From assembly GCA_003024785.1 (NCBI GenBank), contig PUQB01000142.1, positions 124,001 through 188,000 on the forward strand: a stretch of DNA of 64,000 nucleotides, in the 5' to 3' direction. The first letter of the stretch is position 1, and each line of letters opens with the position of its first letter. The translations under genes and the position numbers were made by a program. This DNA is from Selaginella tamariscina (taxonomy: Eukaryota > Streptophyta > Lycopodiopsida > Selaginellales > Selaginellaceae). Below the pieces are notes generated by a model. It worked only from the letters and a program-made list of their open reading frames with translations. It had not been told where the DNA came from and did no database searches. Of the stretch, positions 26,341 to 37,109 are shown piece after piece.

Positions 26341-26505
26341 TGTAAAATCCATCTGTACGGCTGCATGTGCACACATTATTATTAGCATGGTGGGTTTTAA
26401 TATCCGTCGGATTGGTTTCAATTTGGACAACTCGTTCTTGTATTTAAGTTAGGGTTCTTGGACAATGGGATGGATATACACATTTCTATATTTTGAGCTC
26501 TCACA
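26341..26505 (+). repeat. 3' LTR (165 bp)
   Basis: Starts TGTAAAATCCATCTGTACG and ends CTCTCACA. It pairs with the 5' LTR and is preceded by a purine-rich stretch. Divergence from the 5' LTR indicates an old insertion. Confidence 0.8.
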
Positions 26506-27365
26506 TTATGAAATATGTTACAAAATTAAGTTTATTTTTAATTAATAATTTTGTGAGTGAATGCATACTTAACTTTATTCACTTTTTAATTTCTATTATA
26601 AAATTATTTATAAAGAATGTATTTATATTTTTCATTGTTGTCACGTGTGGATTTATTGATAAGGATTACATTTTTTTTTTCATTTGTTGTTATGTTATAT
26701 ATAACATATATACATTCCTAGTCTTTAATAAACTAGCCACATTATATATTATATGATATTATAGATAAAATGTAATATAAGTTAATTATACATGAAATAC
26801 ACTATATAATTATAATTTCATTTACAATATAATATGAATATATGTACATTAATATATATACACTAAATTATATATATGTGTGTGTGTGTGTGTGTGTACA
26901 TTTACTAAATATATTAATATTTGTTTAAAGGTTGTGCTAATGTTGGTGGGTGTTAAATTAAATTAAAATGGATAATTGTTATAGTTCATGAATTTTCATC
27001 TTCACAAACTCATTTTCATTATAAAATATATGTTTGAATAAAAAATGTATATTTTAACATACTATTTGAATGCATATAAATTAAACTATTTTATTAATTA
27101 AAGCTATTCATTTTTAATAAGCTTCAACAACATAAAACTCTTCTTCAACATGAAATTCTTCTTTAACTTTAGCAGAAAATAAAAAATTTCTTATTTTTAA
27201 CTAATTTGCATAATAATTCCCTCTTTAATTCTAATACTTTTTGAAATGGATTTAGGATGTATTAATGTTACAACATAAAAATAAAAATAAGAATAAACAT
27301 AAATTTTTATAAATTAAAATGTAAATTTATTTAAGATTAATGCATTTTTGAATTAATGTTTTTTA
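26506..27365. other. AT-rich intergenic
   Basis: Very AT-rich with a (TG)n run at about 26878-26898. I see no gene, RNA or element boundary. Confidence 0.5.
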
Positions 27366-28790
27366 TTAAATATATATGTAAATGAGTTTTTTGTGCATGT
27401 CAATTGAAAAGATAAAAAAAATATACCCAAGAAATTCATGAGAAACCCTTTGAAATTAAGGAAAATATTAATTTCTATTTAATTTTTATATATGTCTTAA
27501 TAAGAGGGGCTCATTTTATAAATGTCCTTTTATTATCACAAACCATTTAATAGATTTATACAAAATTAATGGTTATATGCAATTAATTTGATAACAAAAT
27601 AATACATTACTTTAAGATTTAGCTTATGAATCTTAAATTGTTTAAAATCATTTCTTATTATTCAAGAGGCTATATTTACATTTAAAGAATTTAACATACC
27701 TTTATTATTATTAATTGATATCTTCTACATATTGTGTGTATTAAAGTACATCATATGGTATGTAACACTTAGTATTCAGTTATATTTGTGTACTTACATC
27801 TCAAACACATACGTATACATTATGATTTTGTTTTTGTTATATGTGTATAGCTTTTAATACTTAATAATTTATATCTGGCTGATTGTCTTATTAATTTAAA
27901 ATCATAGAGAGATCATTTAACTTTATAAAAATATTTAAATAATTAAAAATATATATTATTAAAGTAACTTAAGAGTGTTTACCAAACAAGATATTTCAAA
28001 CAATATAAATTTAAATGTATTTATATCTTAATATATGAAGTAGTGAATTATGTATTGAAATAATAAATATTATGCATGAATGTTTTATTAGCAAAAATAT
28101 ATATATATGTGTGAGTGTGTGTGTGTGTGTGTGTACACACACACATGTATATTGGAAACTTCATGATATCCATATTCTTTTCATATTTTTATATACATTA
28201 ATTAAATTATTTTATAATTAAAGTCTATTATATGAACTTATCAAGAGTAATATTTGGAAGGAATGAAAATATGCTTGATACTTCCTGCACAGTCAGTCTC
28301 AACCCTAAACGCCTTGCACTTTTTGTTTGGCGGGGAACACAGAAGAACGCGACGATCGATGGATTGACCAGGTAGGATTCATTCCAGTGCAATTGAGAAT
28401 GCACTAGTCTTGTTCAGAATGGTGTTCAAGGCGGAGGCGGAGATCAAGCCAGCATTCCTTGCCTGCTTCCATGTCGATCTGAACGGTTCGCCGCCATTCA
28501 AGAACACCATCACTGTGAAGAAAATCGGTGAAAATCCTGCTCAGAGGCACAAGATCTTCCCACCCCTTAACCTCTCCAAGGTGTGTACGCATTTGAGTGG
28601 GTGTGTTCATATATATATACATACATAATATGTATGAAGATACTTATATTTAGAATTCGTTTCTATCTCTTCATTCCGATTGTATATGTATAATTTAAAA
28701 CTAATTATTATCAAAGTTACCATGTGCTAAAATACTAACATGTAGGGTCAACACTTAAATGCAGTTTTACCTTTTATACTCGTGGGGTCT
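27366..28790 (+). repeat. 1.4-kb interspersed/segmental repeat, copy A
   Basis: Matches 30025-31455 directly and 45590-46690 in inverted orientation. Shared landmarks include aaattcatgagaaaccc, a (TG)n tract followed by cacatgtatattggaaac, and the coding-like piece at 28290-28580. It is the most deleted of the three in the coding part. Confidence 0.85.
28290..28580 (+). pseudogene. copy A of DYRK 5' exon-like fragment
   Basis: Reads FRMVFKAEAEIKPAF, then NGSPPFKNTITVKKIGENP and HKIFPPLNLSK, followed by a donor-like AAG|GTGTGTACGC. The same exon lies at the 5' end of the DYRK gene (about 45640-45953, minus strand). This copy lacks about 39 bases encoding ESLMRNLPRNT-like residues and has no downstream exons, so it is a duplicated 5' fragment. 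The protein segment itself is not one I recognise. Confidence 0.65.
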
Positions 28791-29861
28791 ACTAAAAACC
28801 TTAGTTAAACTCAAGTTTATTAATACTTATTAATAATTATTTACAACGTCTAACCCTTACAAAGTACATAATGATAATCTACTATTGATACACTATTAAA
28901 AGTTTATCAAACTTTAGTTAATAACAAATTTATTACATAAGTGATTGAATACCTAGTAAATGTTTAAAATGAAATATAGTTGATATTCATGTAGTTCAAA
29001 ACGAAATAATTCATGATTAAAATATATTAGAAACATTTAAGCAAGCGTTAATGCTTTGTTTTACACCAGGATAAACTAATATGAACTTATAAAAGCACTT
29101 GCACATTATTAATTCACGGTCAAAATAAAGTTAGATGGATTCATTAAAAAATCAAATAAATATCTTAATATAATACATATAAAAGCAAAAAATAAATCAA
29201 GTAATGCATTTGAAGCAAAAAGAATTCCTTGTTAAAAATGAAAAATTTATATTTTGTATTAGAAAAAAAATTCATATTGAAAAAGAATTTCTTGTTATTA
29301 AGTAATTTCTTCATTAAACATTACTTAATTCATATGGAATCTCAATATATATTTTTTCTTACACACACACACACATATTAAATGATAGATAAGATGAATC
29401 CATCTATTATATGGATTCATTAGTTAATAATAAAGATGAATCCATTTGATTTTTTAATGAATCCATTTATTATATAAGATGGTATAGATACGTAAGTATT
29501 GTATTGAGATTCTATATATGAATTGAGTAATATTCTTTTCCTTAATAAAGAAGTTATTTTAATAGTAAGAAGGTTTTTTTTAATAAAAACCTTTTTTAAC
29601 ACAAAACACAAATTTTTCTGTAAATTTTACTAATTATATAGTGAATATAATTATTATACAAATTATAATTATTTTATTAAGAGTGTCCATGGCAAATCTA
29701 TATGACATGTGTATAGAATGACTTATAAAATAGATGTTGTTCTTTTCATTCATAAATTATAAAAAAGAATTTTAAATTAATTTAAAAACCCTAAATTAAT
29801 TGAATAATAAGGCAAAAGCATATAATATATACATATATGTGTGTATATATGTGTGTGTGTT

Positions 29862-30010
29862 TTTATGTGTATGTGTGTGTGTATATTCTTTACAGTGAGC
29901 ATATGTGTTGAAGACTTAAAGTGAAGATTATTTATTTTTTCAGTTTTGTTTTTAAAAATTTTAAAGATCTGTTATGCAGAATTGAATAAAAAATGTCGTG
30001 CGAACCAATC
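29862..30010 (+). repeat. SINE-like repeat copy 1, attached to a (TG)n tract
   Basis: After a (TG)n/(TA)n tract comes cagtgagcatatgtgttgaa, then gacttaaagtgaaga, and near the end gttatgcag and gaataaa. The same order recurs at 34985-35200 and 36340-36545. No polymerase III boxes are certain. Confidence 0.6.
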
Positions 30011-30024
30011 ACCATTAACATATG

Positions 30025-31455
30025 TAAATGAGTTTTTGTACATGTTAATTAAAAAAATGAAAAAGATGTATTTAAGAAATTCATGAGAAACCCTTTGAAA
30101 TTAAGGAAAAATATTAATGTACATTTAATTTTTATATATGTTTTAATAAGAGGGGCCTATTTTATAAATGTTCTTTTGTTATCACTATATAAAATGTAAA
30201 CCATTGTAAAGATTGCAATTACCTTGAGAATAAAATAATATATTACTTTAAAATTTATTTATTGTATCCTTAAATTATTTAAAATCATTTCCTATTCTTT
30301 TATTTATTCAAGAAGCTATTGAAAAAAAATCTAACATACCTTTATTATTATTAATTGATATGTTAAAATACATTATACAATGTGTATACACTTGGTATTC
30401 AATTATATTTGTGTACTTACATCTCAAACACACATTTATACATTACGATTTTATTATTTTTCTATTGATTAAATTTGTTATGTGTATAATTTTTAATACT
30501 TAATAATATTTAATTAATTTTCTTATTAATTTAAAATCATAAAGAAATCGTCTTATAAGATCCATCTACACATGCAGCCCGTACACATGTAAATTAAAAA
30601 TATATATTATTAAAGTGAAAACATAAGAACTTACGTGTGTTTTACTAAACAAGATAGGCCTGGAATGTTTCAAACAATATAAATTTAAAAAAATTTATAT
30701 CTTATTATGTATTGAAATATATAAATATTATGCATGAATGTTTTATTAGCAAAAATATGTGTGAGTGTGTGTGTGTACATGCACACATGTATATTGGAAA
30801 CTTCATGATATCCATATTCTTTTCATATTTTTATATACATTAATTAAATCATTTTATAATTAAAGCCTATTATATGAACTTATAAAGAGTACCATTTAAG
30901 TATTATCATTTTAAAAGGATGCTGGGTGGCGGAATATTCTTGCACAGTCAGCCTCAACCCTAAACGCCTTGGTTTGGCGGGGAACACAGAAGAAGATGGA
31001 TTGACCAGGTAGGATTCATTCCAGTGCAATTGAGAATGCACTAGTCTTGTTCAGAATGGTGTTCAAGGCGGGCGGAGGAGATCAAGCCAGCATTCCTTGC
31101 CTGCTTCCATGCCGATCTGATTGAGAGCCTCATGCGGAACACCAACGGTTCGCCGCCATTCAAGAACACCATCACTGTGAAGAAAATCGGTGAAAATCCC
31201 GCTCAGAGGCACAAGATCTTCCCACCCTTAACCTCTCCAAGGTGTGTACGCATTTGAGTGGGTGTGTTCATGTATATATACATACATAATATGTACGAAG
31301 ATACTTATATTTAGAATTCGTTTCTATCTCTTCATTCAAGGGATTGTATATGTATAATTCAAAACTAATCTTTATCAAAGTTACTATGTGCTAAAATACT
31401 AACATGTAGGTTCAACACTTAAATGCAGTTTTACCTCTTATACTTGTGGGGTCTT
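30025..31455 (+). repeat. 1.4-kb interspersed/segmental repeat, copy B
   Basis: Direct copy of 27366-28790 starting about 2.65 kb away. It retains attgagagcctcatgcg inside the coding-like part, which copy A has lost, but lacks about 12 bases present in the DYRK-linked copy. Confidence 0.85.
30945..31240 (+). pseudogene. copy B of DYRK 5' exon-like fragment
   Basis: Same exon-like piece as at 28290-28580, with a frame-changing GGCGGGCGGAGG in place of GGCGGAGGCGG and one C missing near CCACCCTTAACC. It ends at the same GTGTGTACGC donor-like site. Non-coding in its present form. Confidence 0.65.
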
Positions 31456-32234
31456 ACTTGTACAAAACTTCAAAATTGAGTGTGAATGCAAATCATTGTG
31501 TTAGTTAACAATATCCAATTATACATCTCTCTCTCACACACACACGTATATAATTCCTATTGTTGGCTGAAAGTGCTTAACAAATTTATACATGCACACA
31601 TGTTGTGTATATAGACATAAATACATTCACATATGTTTTTTTTAAGGGGATACGCTTAATTATATAAATATGTGTGTGTGAAAACAAATTTATATAGACT
31701 TGTTCAGTAACATGTGCAACCTTAATCTGTACAAACAGAACAATTAAATAATAAGTGCAATTTCATAATATATATTGTATGTATAGGTATTAAAAATACA
31801 TCATATATACATAATATTTAGTTATTAAAAAGTAAAGTTTTATAGTATATATTATATAATTAAGTAAAATATATTCAACACCATACACATTAGATAATAC
31901 GTATAGTCTTTTTCATAATTGCTCGATAGTATGTTATAAAAGTATATTTATAAAAGTGTACAACCATAACAAAAAATATTAGTACTCTACAGTATATAGC
32001 AGTGATATATGCTGTAATAAAAAAATGCTATGGATTAGTAATTAAATTAAATTAATAATTAATAAATTAATAATTAAATTAGTAATTAAATATTTCCATA
32101 GTATTTTTCGACTACGGATTTAATCACTGGTATATAGACATGTTCTGCTATACACACACAATTAAGTATATGAATATATATTTTTATGTTGTATAATACG
32201 GTATGTACGTATGTAAATATAACATGTAATTACT

Positions 32235-32240
<6 letters not shown>
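31456..32240. other. AT-rich intergenic
   Basis: Strongly AT-rich, with nested attaattaaatt repeats at about 32037-32090. No gene is visible. Confidence 0.5.

Positions 32241-32282
<42 letters not shown>
32241..32282. repeat. (AG)n microsatellite
   Basis: Twenty-one uninterrupted AG units, the longest pure dinucleotide AG run in the window after the one at about 57298-57340. Confidence 0.95.
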
Positions 32283-32286
<4 letters not shown>

Positions 32287-32360
32287 TAGGTTATAATGTA
32301 TATATATTTACATATGATTGTATGAATACATGTATACATGGTGTAAGACATAATTATATA

Positions 32361-34049
32361 TATTATTAGATTACCTGGCGACATTTGGAGCAAATAAGAT
32401 CTTGAAGATGGTAAAGACGCTCCCTTTGTCGAATTATTTGACCATTTTATGTTATACGACTGACCAATGTGGACAGTCTTTCTCCAATAAGGCATGCGTC
32501 CCTACACAACCCGGTAATCGTTGCAATAACTGCACAAAATAAACAATAATTAATACCAATAATTTAAATAGTAGTTAGGATATATATATATATATATTAC
32601 CAAATACACTTGCATGTACGATATACACACGTACGTATATATATAGACAGTATAAAGACGTGCACATCTATACAAAGTTTAAGTGTAACATACAGATGTG
32701 TATGATATGGAAACATCAATGCCCTTTAACCTAGTATATAGATATAAATGCGCCCATATACAGTACATGCCTGTGTGATGGAAATAGATGTTACGTGGTC
32801 GAGCAAAAATACAACGTATATAAACTTGATGAACTCTAAAGCCGCATCGAATGTACATCAAGAAAACCATTGAAGTAATGCTGAAACACATCATCTATAT
32901 TTATCCCTGTAGTTATATATATTAATATATATCCATGCTTGTTACTGGTCAATTTTAGAATACCTGTGAACTGTCATCTGTAGCTTTGAACTGCCGTTGT
33001 CGTGTTGGTGGTGTGTGCGTGTATGTGTGTATTGTATGTGTATGCGTGTGTGCATGTGTAAACCTACGTGTTGGTTGTCTTTTAAGTACACGAGCATAGA
33101 ATGGATCAGCTGTAAACACATTCAATCTGTGTCAAAGTTTCCTATCGGAACCTGCATTAAAAAAAAAAAAAAGTAGCTCTATAAAATGCTTGAATTTTAT
33201 ATATATAGTAACATATTGATTACGCGATAGAATGCATTATTTCATTCTTTCTACGATAGAAACTTTCGGAGCAGATGGTTGCCATCCAAGTGCCTGTATA
33301 TAACAAGTATATGTCATGTACATGTGCACATAGAGGTAGTGTTTGTGCGTAGGTAAAAAGTTAATATATATATATCGAAAAGCGTGTATGTGTAACACAC
33401 ACGCACACGTGAGGGACACACACACACACACCTGGTACTGACTGTCACTAGCATTACACACAACTGGAATGAGTGGAAACTCTGCTATAACGGGAACATG
33501 AACCAGTAGCGTTTCCACAGAAGGACATTTGGCTAGAATGCATAATACCGCCCCCCCTTCCTAATTATTTGCTAACTTGGGCGGCGCCGCCCAAATATGG
33601 CGGTTCTCTAATTCCACCCAATGTGTATTTGTGTGTATAATCATTTTTTTAAAATTAAAAATTCACAATTCATTTCTAGTGTGTGTGTATCACATGCACA
33701 CGTATATTGTCTTGCCCACGTGTATATTATCGCAATATTTTATCTTCACTGTACTTAGGCATGCCATGTTTGGGCGGCGCCCCCAAATTAGTGGCTAATT
33801 AGGGAGGGGGGCGGTATTATGCAGTGAGCTGAACATTCCACCGTAGCCACAGTAGGCCTTTGATATCTATCCCTGTTATAATATATAGAATTTAAAGATT
33901 TATATTTAAACTAAATATTATACGTTACATCAGTTTATGTATAATAGACACTTATAAGAATGATTTGCACTAGTTTAATACGGGTTTACTTACAGGAGAG
34001 TCCTTTGGAACCACTTTCCAGCATCAGCATTTGTTGTAACATAATCAAT
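32361..34049 (-). pseudogene. DNA polymerase epsilon catalytic subunit C-terminal fragments
   Basis: Minus-strand exon-like pieces match the C-terminal half of plant Pol epsilon (POL2). 33432-33866, interrupted by a MITE, gives CPSVETLLVHVPVIAEFP and CNASDSQYQ. 33255-33293 gives ALGWQPSAPKVSI. 33064-33151 gives VPIGNF, then with one added G VFTADPFYARVLK. About 32370-32500 gives RQRERLYHLQDLICSKC, the start of the second zinc-binding Cys module. A further piece at 33994-34049 has good splice borders but is not firmly placed. Long stretches expected between the blocks are missing and frames are broken, so this is a truncated, decayed copy rather than a working gene. The catalytic N-terminal half is not in the window. 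Pol epsilon is the leading-strand replicase. Confidence 0.75.
33543..33819. mobile_element. 277-bp MITE inserted in a Pol epsilon exon
   Basis: The element has terminal inverted repeats of about 58 bp starting TAATACCGCCCCCC, including an internal GC palindrome GGGCGGCGCCGCCC. It is flanked on both sides by TGCA (33539-33542 and 33820-33823). Removing it with one TGCA joins minus-strand codons for ECSAH-CILAKCPS in a single frame, so TGCA is the likely target-site duplication. It has no coding capacity. The superfamily is uncertain because the 4-bp palindromic TSD is not diagnostic. Confidence 0.9.
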
Positions 34050-34249
34050 CTGTTAAATAACATGATAAATCAATATACTGGCTTGCATTGGTGGACGCAT
34101 AAAACCATACGTATCATACGACAGACTCTACCAAATGCATCTATCTACACACGCAGCTCACACAGGCACACACACACGCAACAACAGACCACGGTGTCTC
34201 CACGGTCTATACTATACTATATGTAATTTACTATACAATATGCAAAATA

Positions 34250-34695
34250 AATCGTTAAATACTATAACTAATAAAATGACTTTTCAAGAAAGGAATAAAA
34301 ATAACGATTTATATTATAAATTTTGTGTTTTTTGAACAATAGTAATCATATCAAAATTAAAAATTACTTATAATATCTTTCAATATATATATATATACAT
34401 CTTAAGGATACATTACTTTACTCCGTGGTTTAAATTCCACTGTAATTTAAATATATTTAGAAAATTAAAACAATAAAATATATTAATAATATTTTATGTC
34501 AAGTCATGCTTATTCTCATTAAACTTTCAGTCTATATTCGTTTAAAATTAAGCTTTAGTTATTTAAATGAAATTTTATTTATATAAATTGAAAAAAAATG
34601 TTATTAAGTCTACTTGGTTGGAGGTTTGACTTTATGATATTTCTATTTTTATTTGCATTCTGCATTTTATTTATAAATTAAAAAAAAATTGTGTG
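34250..34695. repeat. AT-rich interspersed repeat, copy 2
   Basis: Direct match to 22820-23279, beginning near cgttaaatactataactaa and ending at aaaaattgtgt. Without the LTR element the sequence continues gagagagatagagatg. Confidence 0.8.
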
Positions 34696-34984
34696 AGAGA
34701 GATAGAGATGAAGTTCATTTAATTTAGTTTTATTATTCTTATTAACTTTATTATTTTAGTTGTAACTACAAACTATTTGGATGTCCAAACTCGAAAAGCC
34801 AACTTAATTTAATTATGAAAAATTATTTTACAAACTTATAACAAAAAGTTTGTCATCTGATATATGTAATTAACCAATATCTTAATAATATTGTTAAAGT
34901 TATGTTATTATAATGTAAGAAAGTATTTTGAAGAATTTAATTTTAAATTTTTAATATACAATACATATAAAATTAGTTTTAAAT

Positions 34985-35200
34985 GTGTGTGTGTGTATAT
35001 ATATGTTTACTTAACCAGTGAGCACATGTGTTAACGACTTAAAGTGAAGACCATCTCCGTTTATTGTTTCGTTTTAAAAATTCCGAAGATCCTCCAAAGA
35101 TCCGTTATGCAGGTTTGAATAAAATAATAACCGTCCTATTCAAACCAAATAACCGTCCTAACGTGTGTTTTAGGGTTAATGTGCAAATAAAAAAAGTTAT
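34985..35200 (+). repeat. SINE-like repeat copy 2
   Basis: (TG)n(TA)n followed by tttacttaaccagtgagcac, gacttaaagtgaaga, gttatgcaggtttgaataaa and tgtgttttagggttaatgtg. Closest to the copy at 36340-36545. Confidence 0.65.
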
Positions 35201-35428
35201 TAATGTTATAAATTATTAACTTTGTCATGCATGCTCTTGACAAAATAATTATAATTTATATAAATAATTTATTGTGTAGTCGATAAGCAAAATTTCTTAT
35301 AAAAGAAGAAAAATTTGTGTTTTGTGTTGAAAAAAAAAGATTCATGTTATTTCATGTTATTAAAGTAATTTCCTCAATAAACAATAAAAATATTAATCAA
35401 TTCGTATGGGATCTCGATATATATTCTT

Positions 35429-35435
<7 letters not shown>

Positions 35436-35470
<35 letters not shown>

Positions 35471-35474
35471 TAAT

Positions 35475-35508
<34 letters not shown>
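35436..35508. repeat. (AT)n microsatellite block
   Basis: Nearly continuous TA repeats of about 70 bases with brief interruptions, inside AT-rich intergenic DNA. Likely hypervariable. Confidence 0.9.
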
Positions 35509-35514
<6 letters not shown>

Positions 35515-35904
35515 GATGATATACCTATATAATAAAGAATATGTATTGAAATCCCACATAAACGAAGTAACGTTCTCTTACTTAATAAAGAAGTTACTTT
35601 AGTAGTAAGAAGGTTTTTTTTTTAATATAAATTTTTTTTCTACACAAAACACAAATTCTTTTGCTTTCATAATAAATTTTGCCAATTGCATAATGAACGT
35701 AATTATTTTATAAATTGTAACTATTTTATCAAAAGTGTCCATGACAATTTACATGACAGATATATAAAATGACTTCCATGACATATTTACACGACAGATA
35801 TATAAAATGACTTACAAAATATGTGTAAAGAAGAACCTAAATTGATTTAAGAACCCTAACTTAAATTAATTTTAAAACCCTAAATTGATTAACATATAAT
35901 ATAT

Positions 35905-36165
35905 ACATACATGTTGTGTATATGTGTGTTTGTGTGTGTGCGTATGTGCGTGTGTATATATACGTCTATATATATTTGTGTGTGTTTGCGTGTATGTGTG
36001 TGTGCATATGCATGTGTGTATATATTTATATATGTCATATATATTTGGTGTGTGTGTGTATATGTACGTGTGTGTATGTGTATGTGTATATATATGTGTG
36101 TGCATGTGCATGTGTGTGTATATATATTATTCAGGAAAGAGAAGACTTAAAAAATGAAAGTTGAG
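35905..36165. repeat. compound (TG)n/(TA)n tract
   Basis: About 250 bases of TGTG, TATA, CGTG and CATG alternation. It creates long meaningless ORFs in several frames; none is protein-like. Confidence 0.85.
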
Positions 36166-36300
36166 TTGTCTCAATAACCTACATTCACCAGGTATAATAT
36201 CTATATATGTGTGTGTATATATTATATAGAGAAGAGAAGACACTGAAAATGAAAGATGAGTTGGCTCAACAATCTGCATTCACCAGGTATAAAATATTTC
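36130..36300. repeat. imperfect tandem duplication, unit about 100 bp
   Basis: Two adjacent segments share gagaagac..., atgaaag.tgagttg.ctcaa and cattcaccaggtataa, with an interposed TG/TA tract. No function is evident. Confidence 0.7.
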
Positions 36301-36339
36301 TCTCTCTCTCTCCTCTATATATATATCTATATATGTGTG

Positions 36340-36545
36340 TGTGTGTGGTGACGTGTGTGTGTGTATGTATATACCTTTACTTAGCCAGTGAGTACGTGTT
36401 GAAGACTTAAAGTGAAGACTATCTTCGTTTTACATTTTTTTGAAAATTTCGAAGACCCGTCGTCATGCAGGTTTGAATAAAGAATCGTCGTGCAAACGAA
36501 TCACTACTGACGTGTGTTTTATAGTTAATGTGCAAATAAAGAAAG
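36340..36545 (+). repeat. SINE-like repeat copy 3
   Basis: (TG)n tract, tttacttagccagtgagtac, gacttaaagtgaaga, gtcatgcaggtttgaataaa and a terminal ttaatgtgcaaataaa. It aligns with the copies at 29862 and 34985. Confidence 0.65.
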
Positions 36546-36748
36546 TTTAAAATCAAACACAAATATCAATAAACGATAGACATACCTTTGTTCATATTGT
36601 CTGTGCATAGAAATACAAAAGTTTGAAACTGTTGTTTTACTACACAACCGCATTTATTAAAAAAAAAAAAACAAAACAGATCAAATAAAGTCAGCTTGTC
36701 CCTTCTTATGGTGACTGCATATTCCATTGTTACACATGCACACACAAG

Positions 36749-36869
36749 ACTGCATACTTTGTTCAGAACTTGCTTATGAGATTCAATAATGGGCTTCCGG
36801 TAGTTAGAATGCATACTTTGTTCAGAACTTGCTTATGAGATTCAAATAATGGGCTTCCGGTAGTTAGAA
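36749..36869. repeat. 60-bp tandem duplication
   Basis: tgcatactttgttcagaact through cttccggtagttagaa occurs twice back to back and differs by one extra A in the second unit. A recent slippage or unequal-exchange event, about 240 bases before the importin exons. Confidence 0.9.
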
Positions 36870-37109
36870 CTTATTTCTTCAATGATTGTCTCAACTTTTG
36901 GCATAATGACCAGAAGGTCCTCTTGCAAATTTTGTTTGTATATATGTTTGTCTATAGATAGTGTTTCTATTAGTCATGACGAATATTTTTTAGTTTGATA
37001 TACTACGAACCACATAACCATACACGTCTGTCAATATAGTCATATTGATTTATTATTCTTGTTATTATGCATTCATTAGTATATTAACGTACATTTCAAC
37101 CTATTACAG

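Larger units (their letters stand above)
23280..26505 (+). mobile_element. degenerate Ty3/gypsy-like LTR retrotransposon with very short LTRs
   Basis: Two direct terminal repeats (23280-23436 and 26341-26505) begin TGTAA.ATCCAT and end TCACA, giving canonical TG...CA ends. By eye they are roughly 70-75 percent alike, so the copy is old. Between them, in order, are a gag-like stretch, the tail of reverse transcriptase with RNase H, and integrase, the Ty3/gypsy order. All frames are broken by stops and the catalytic core of reverse transcriptase (YxDD region) is absent. A purine-rich GATGAGGGGA just before the 3' LTR is a plausible polypurine tract. I find no convincing target-site duplication. 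Confidence 0.85.

Noticed and set aside
30557..30600. catctacacatgcagcc...tacacatg as a solo LTR relative
   Set aside because: Only a few bases resemble the LTR start at 23280; too short to claim.
33543..33819. MITE acting as a new spliced intron (introner-like)
   Set aside because: I found no GT/AG pair at or near the element ends that would keep the exon in phase.
35872..36164. Overlapping ORFs on both strands rich in C, V, Y or H, T
   Set aside because: They are translations of TG/CA and TA microsatellites; similar HTHTHT or CVCVC ORFs elsewhere were dropped for the same reason.
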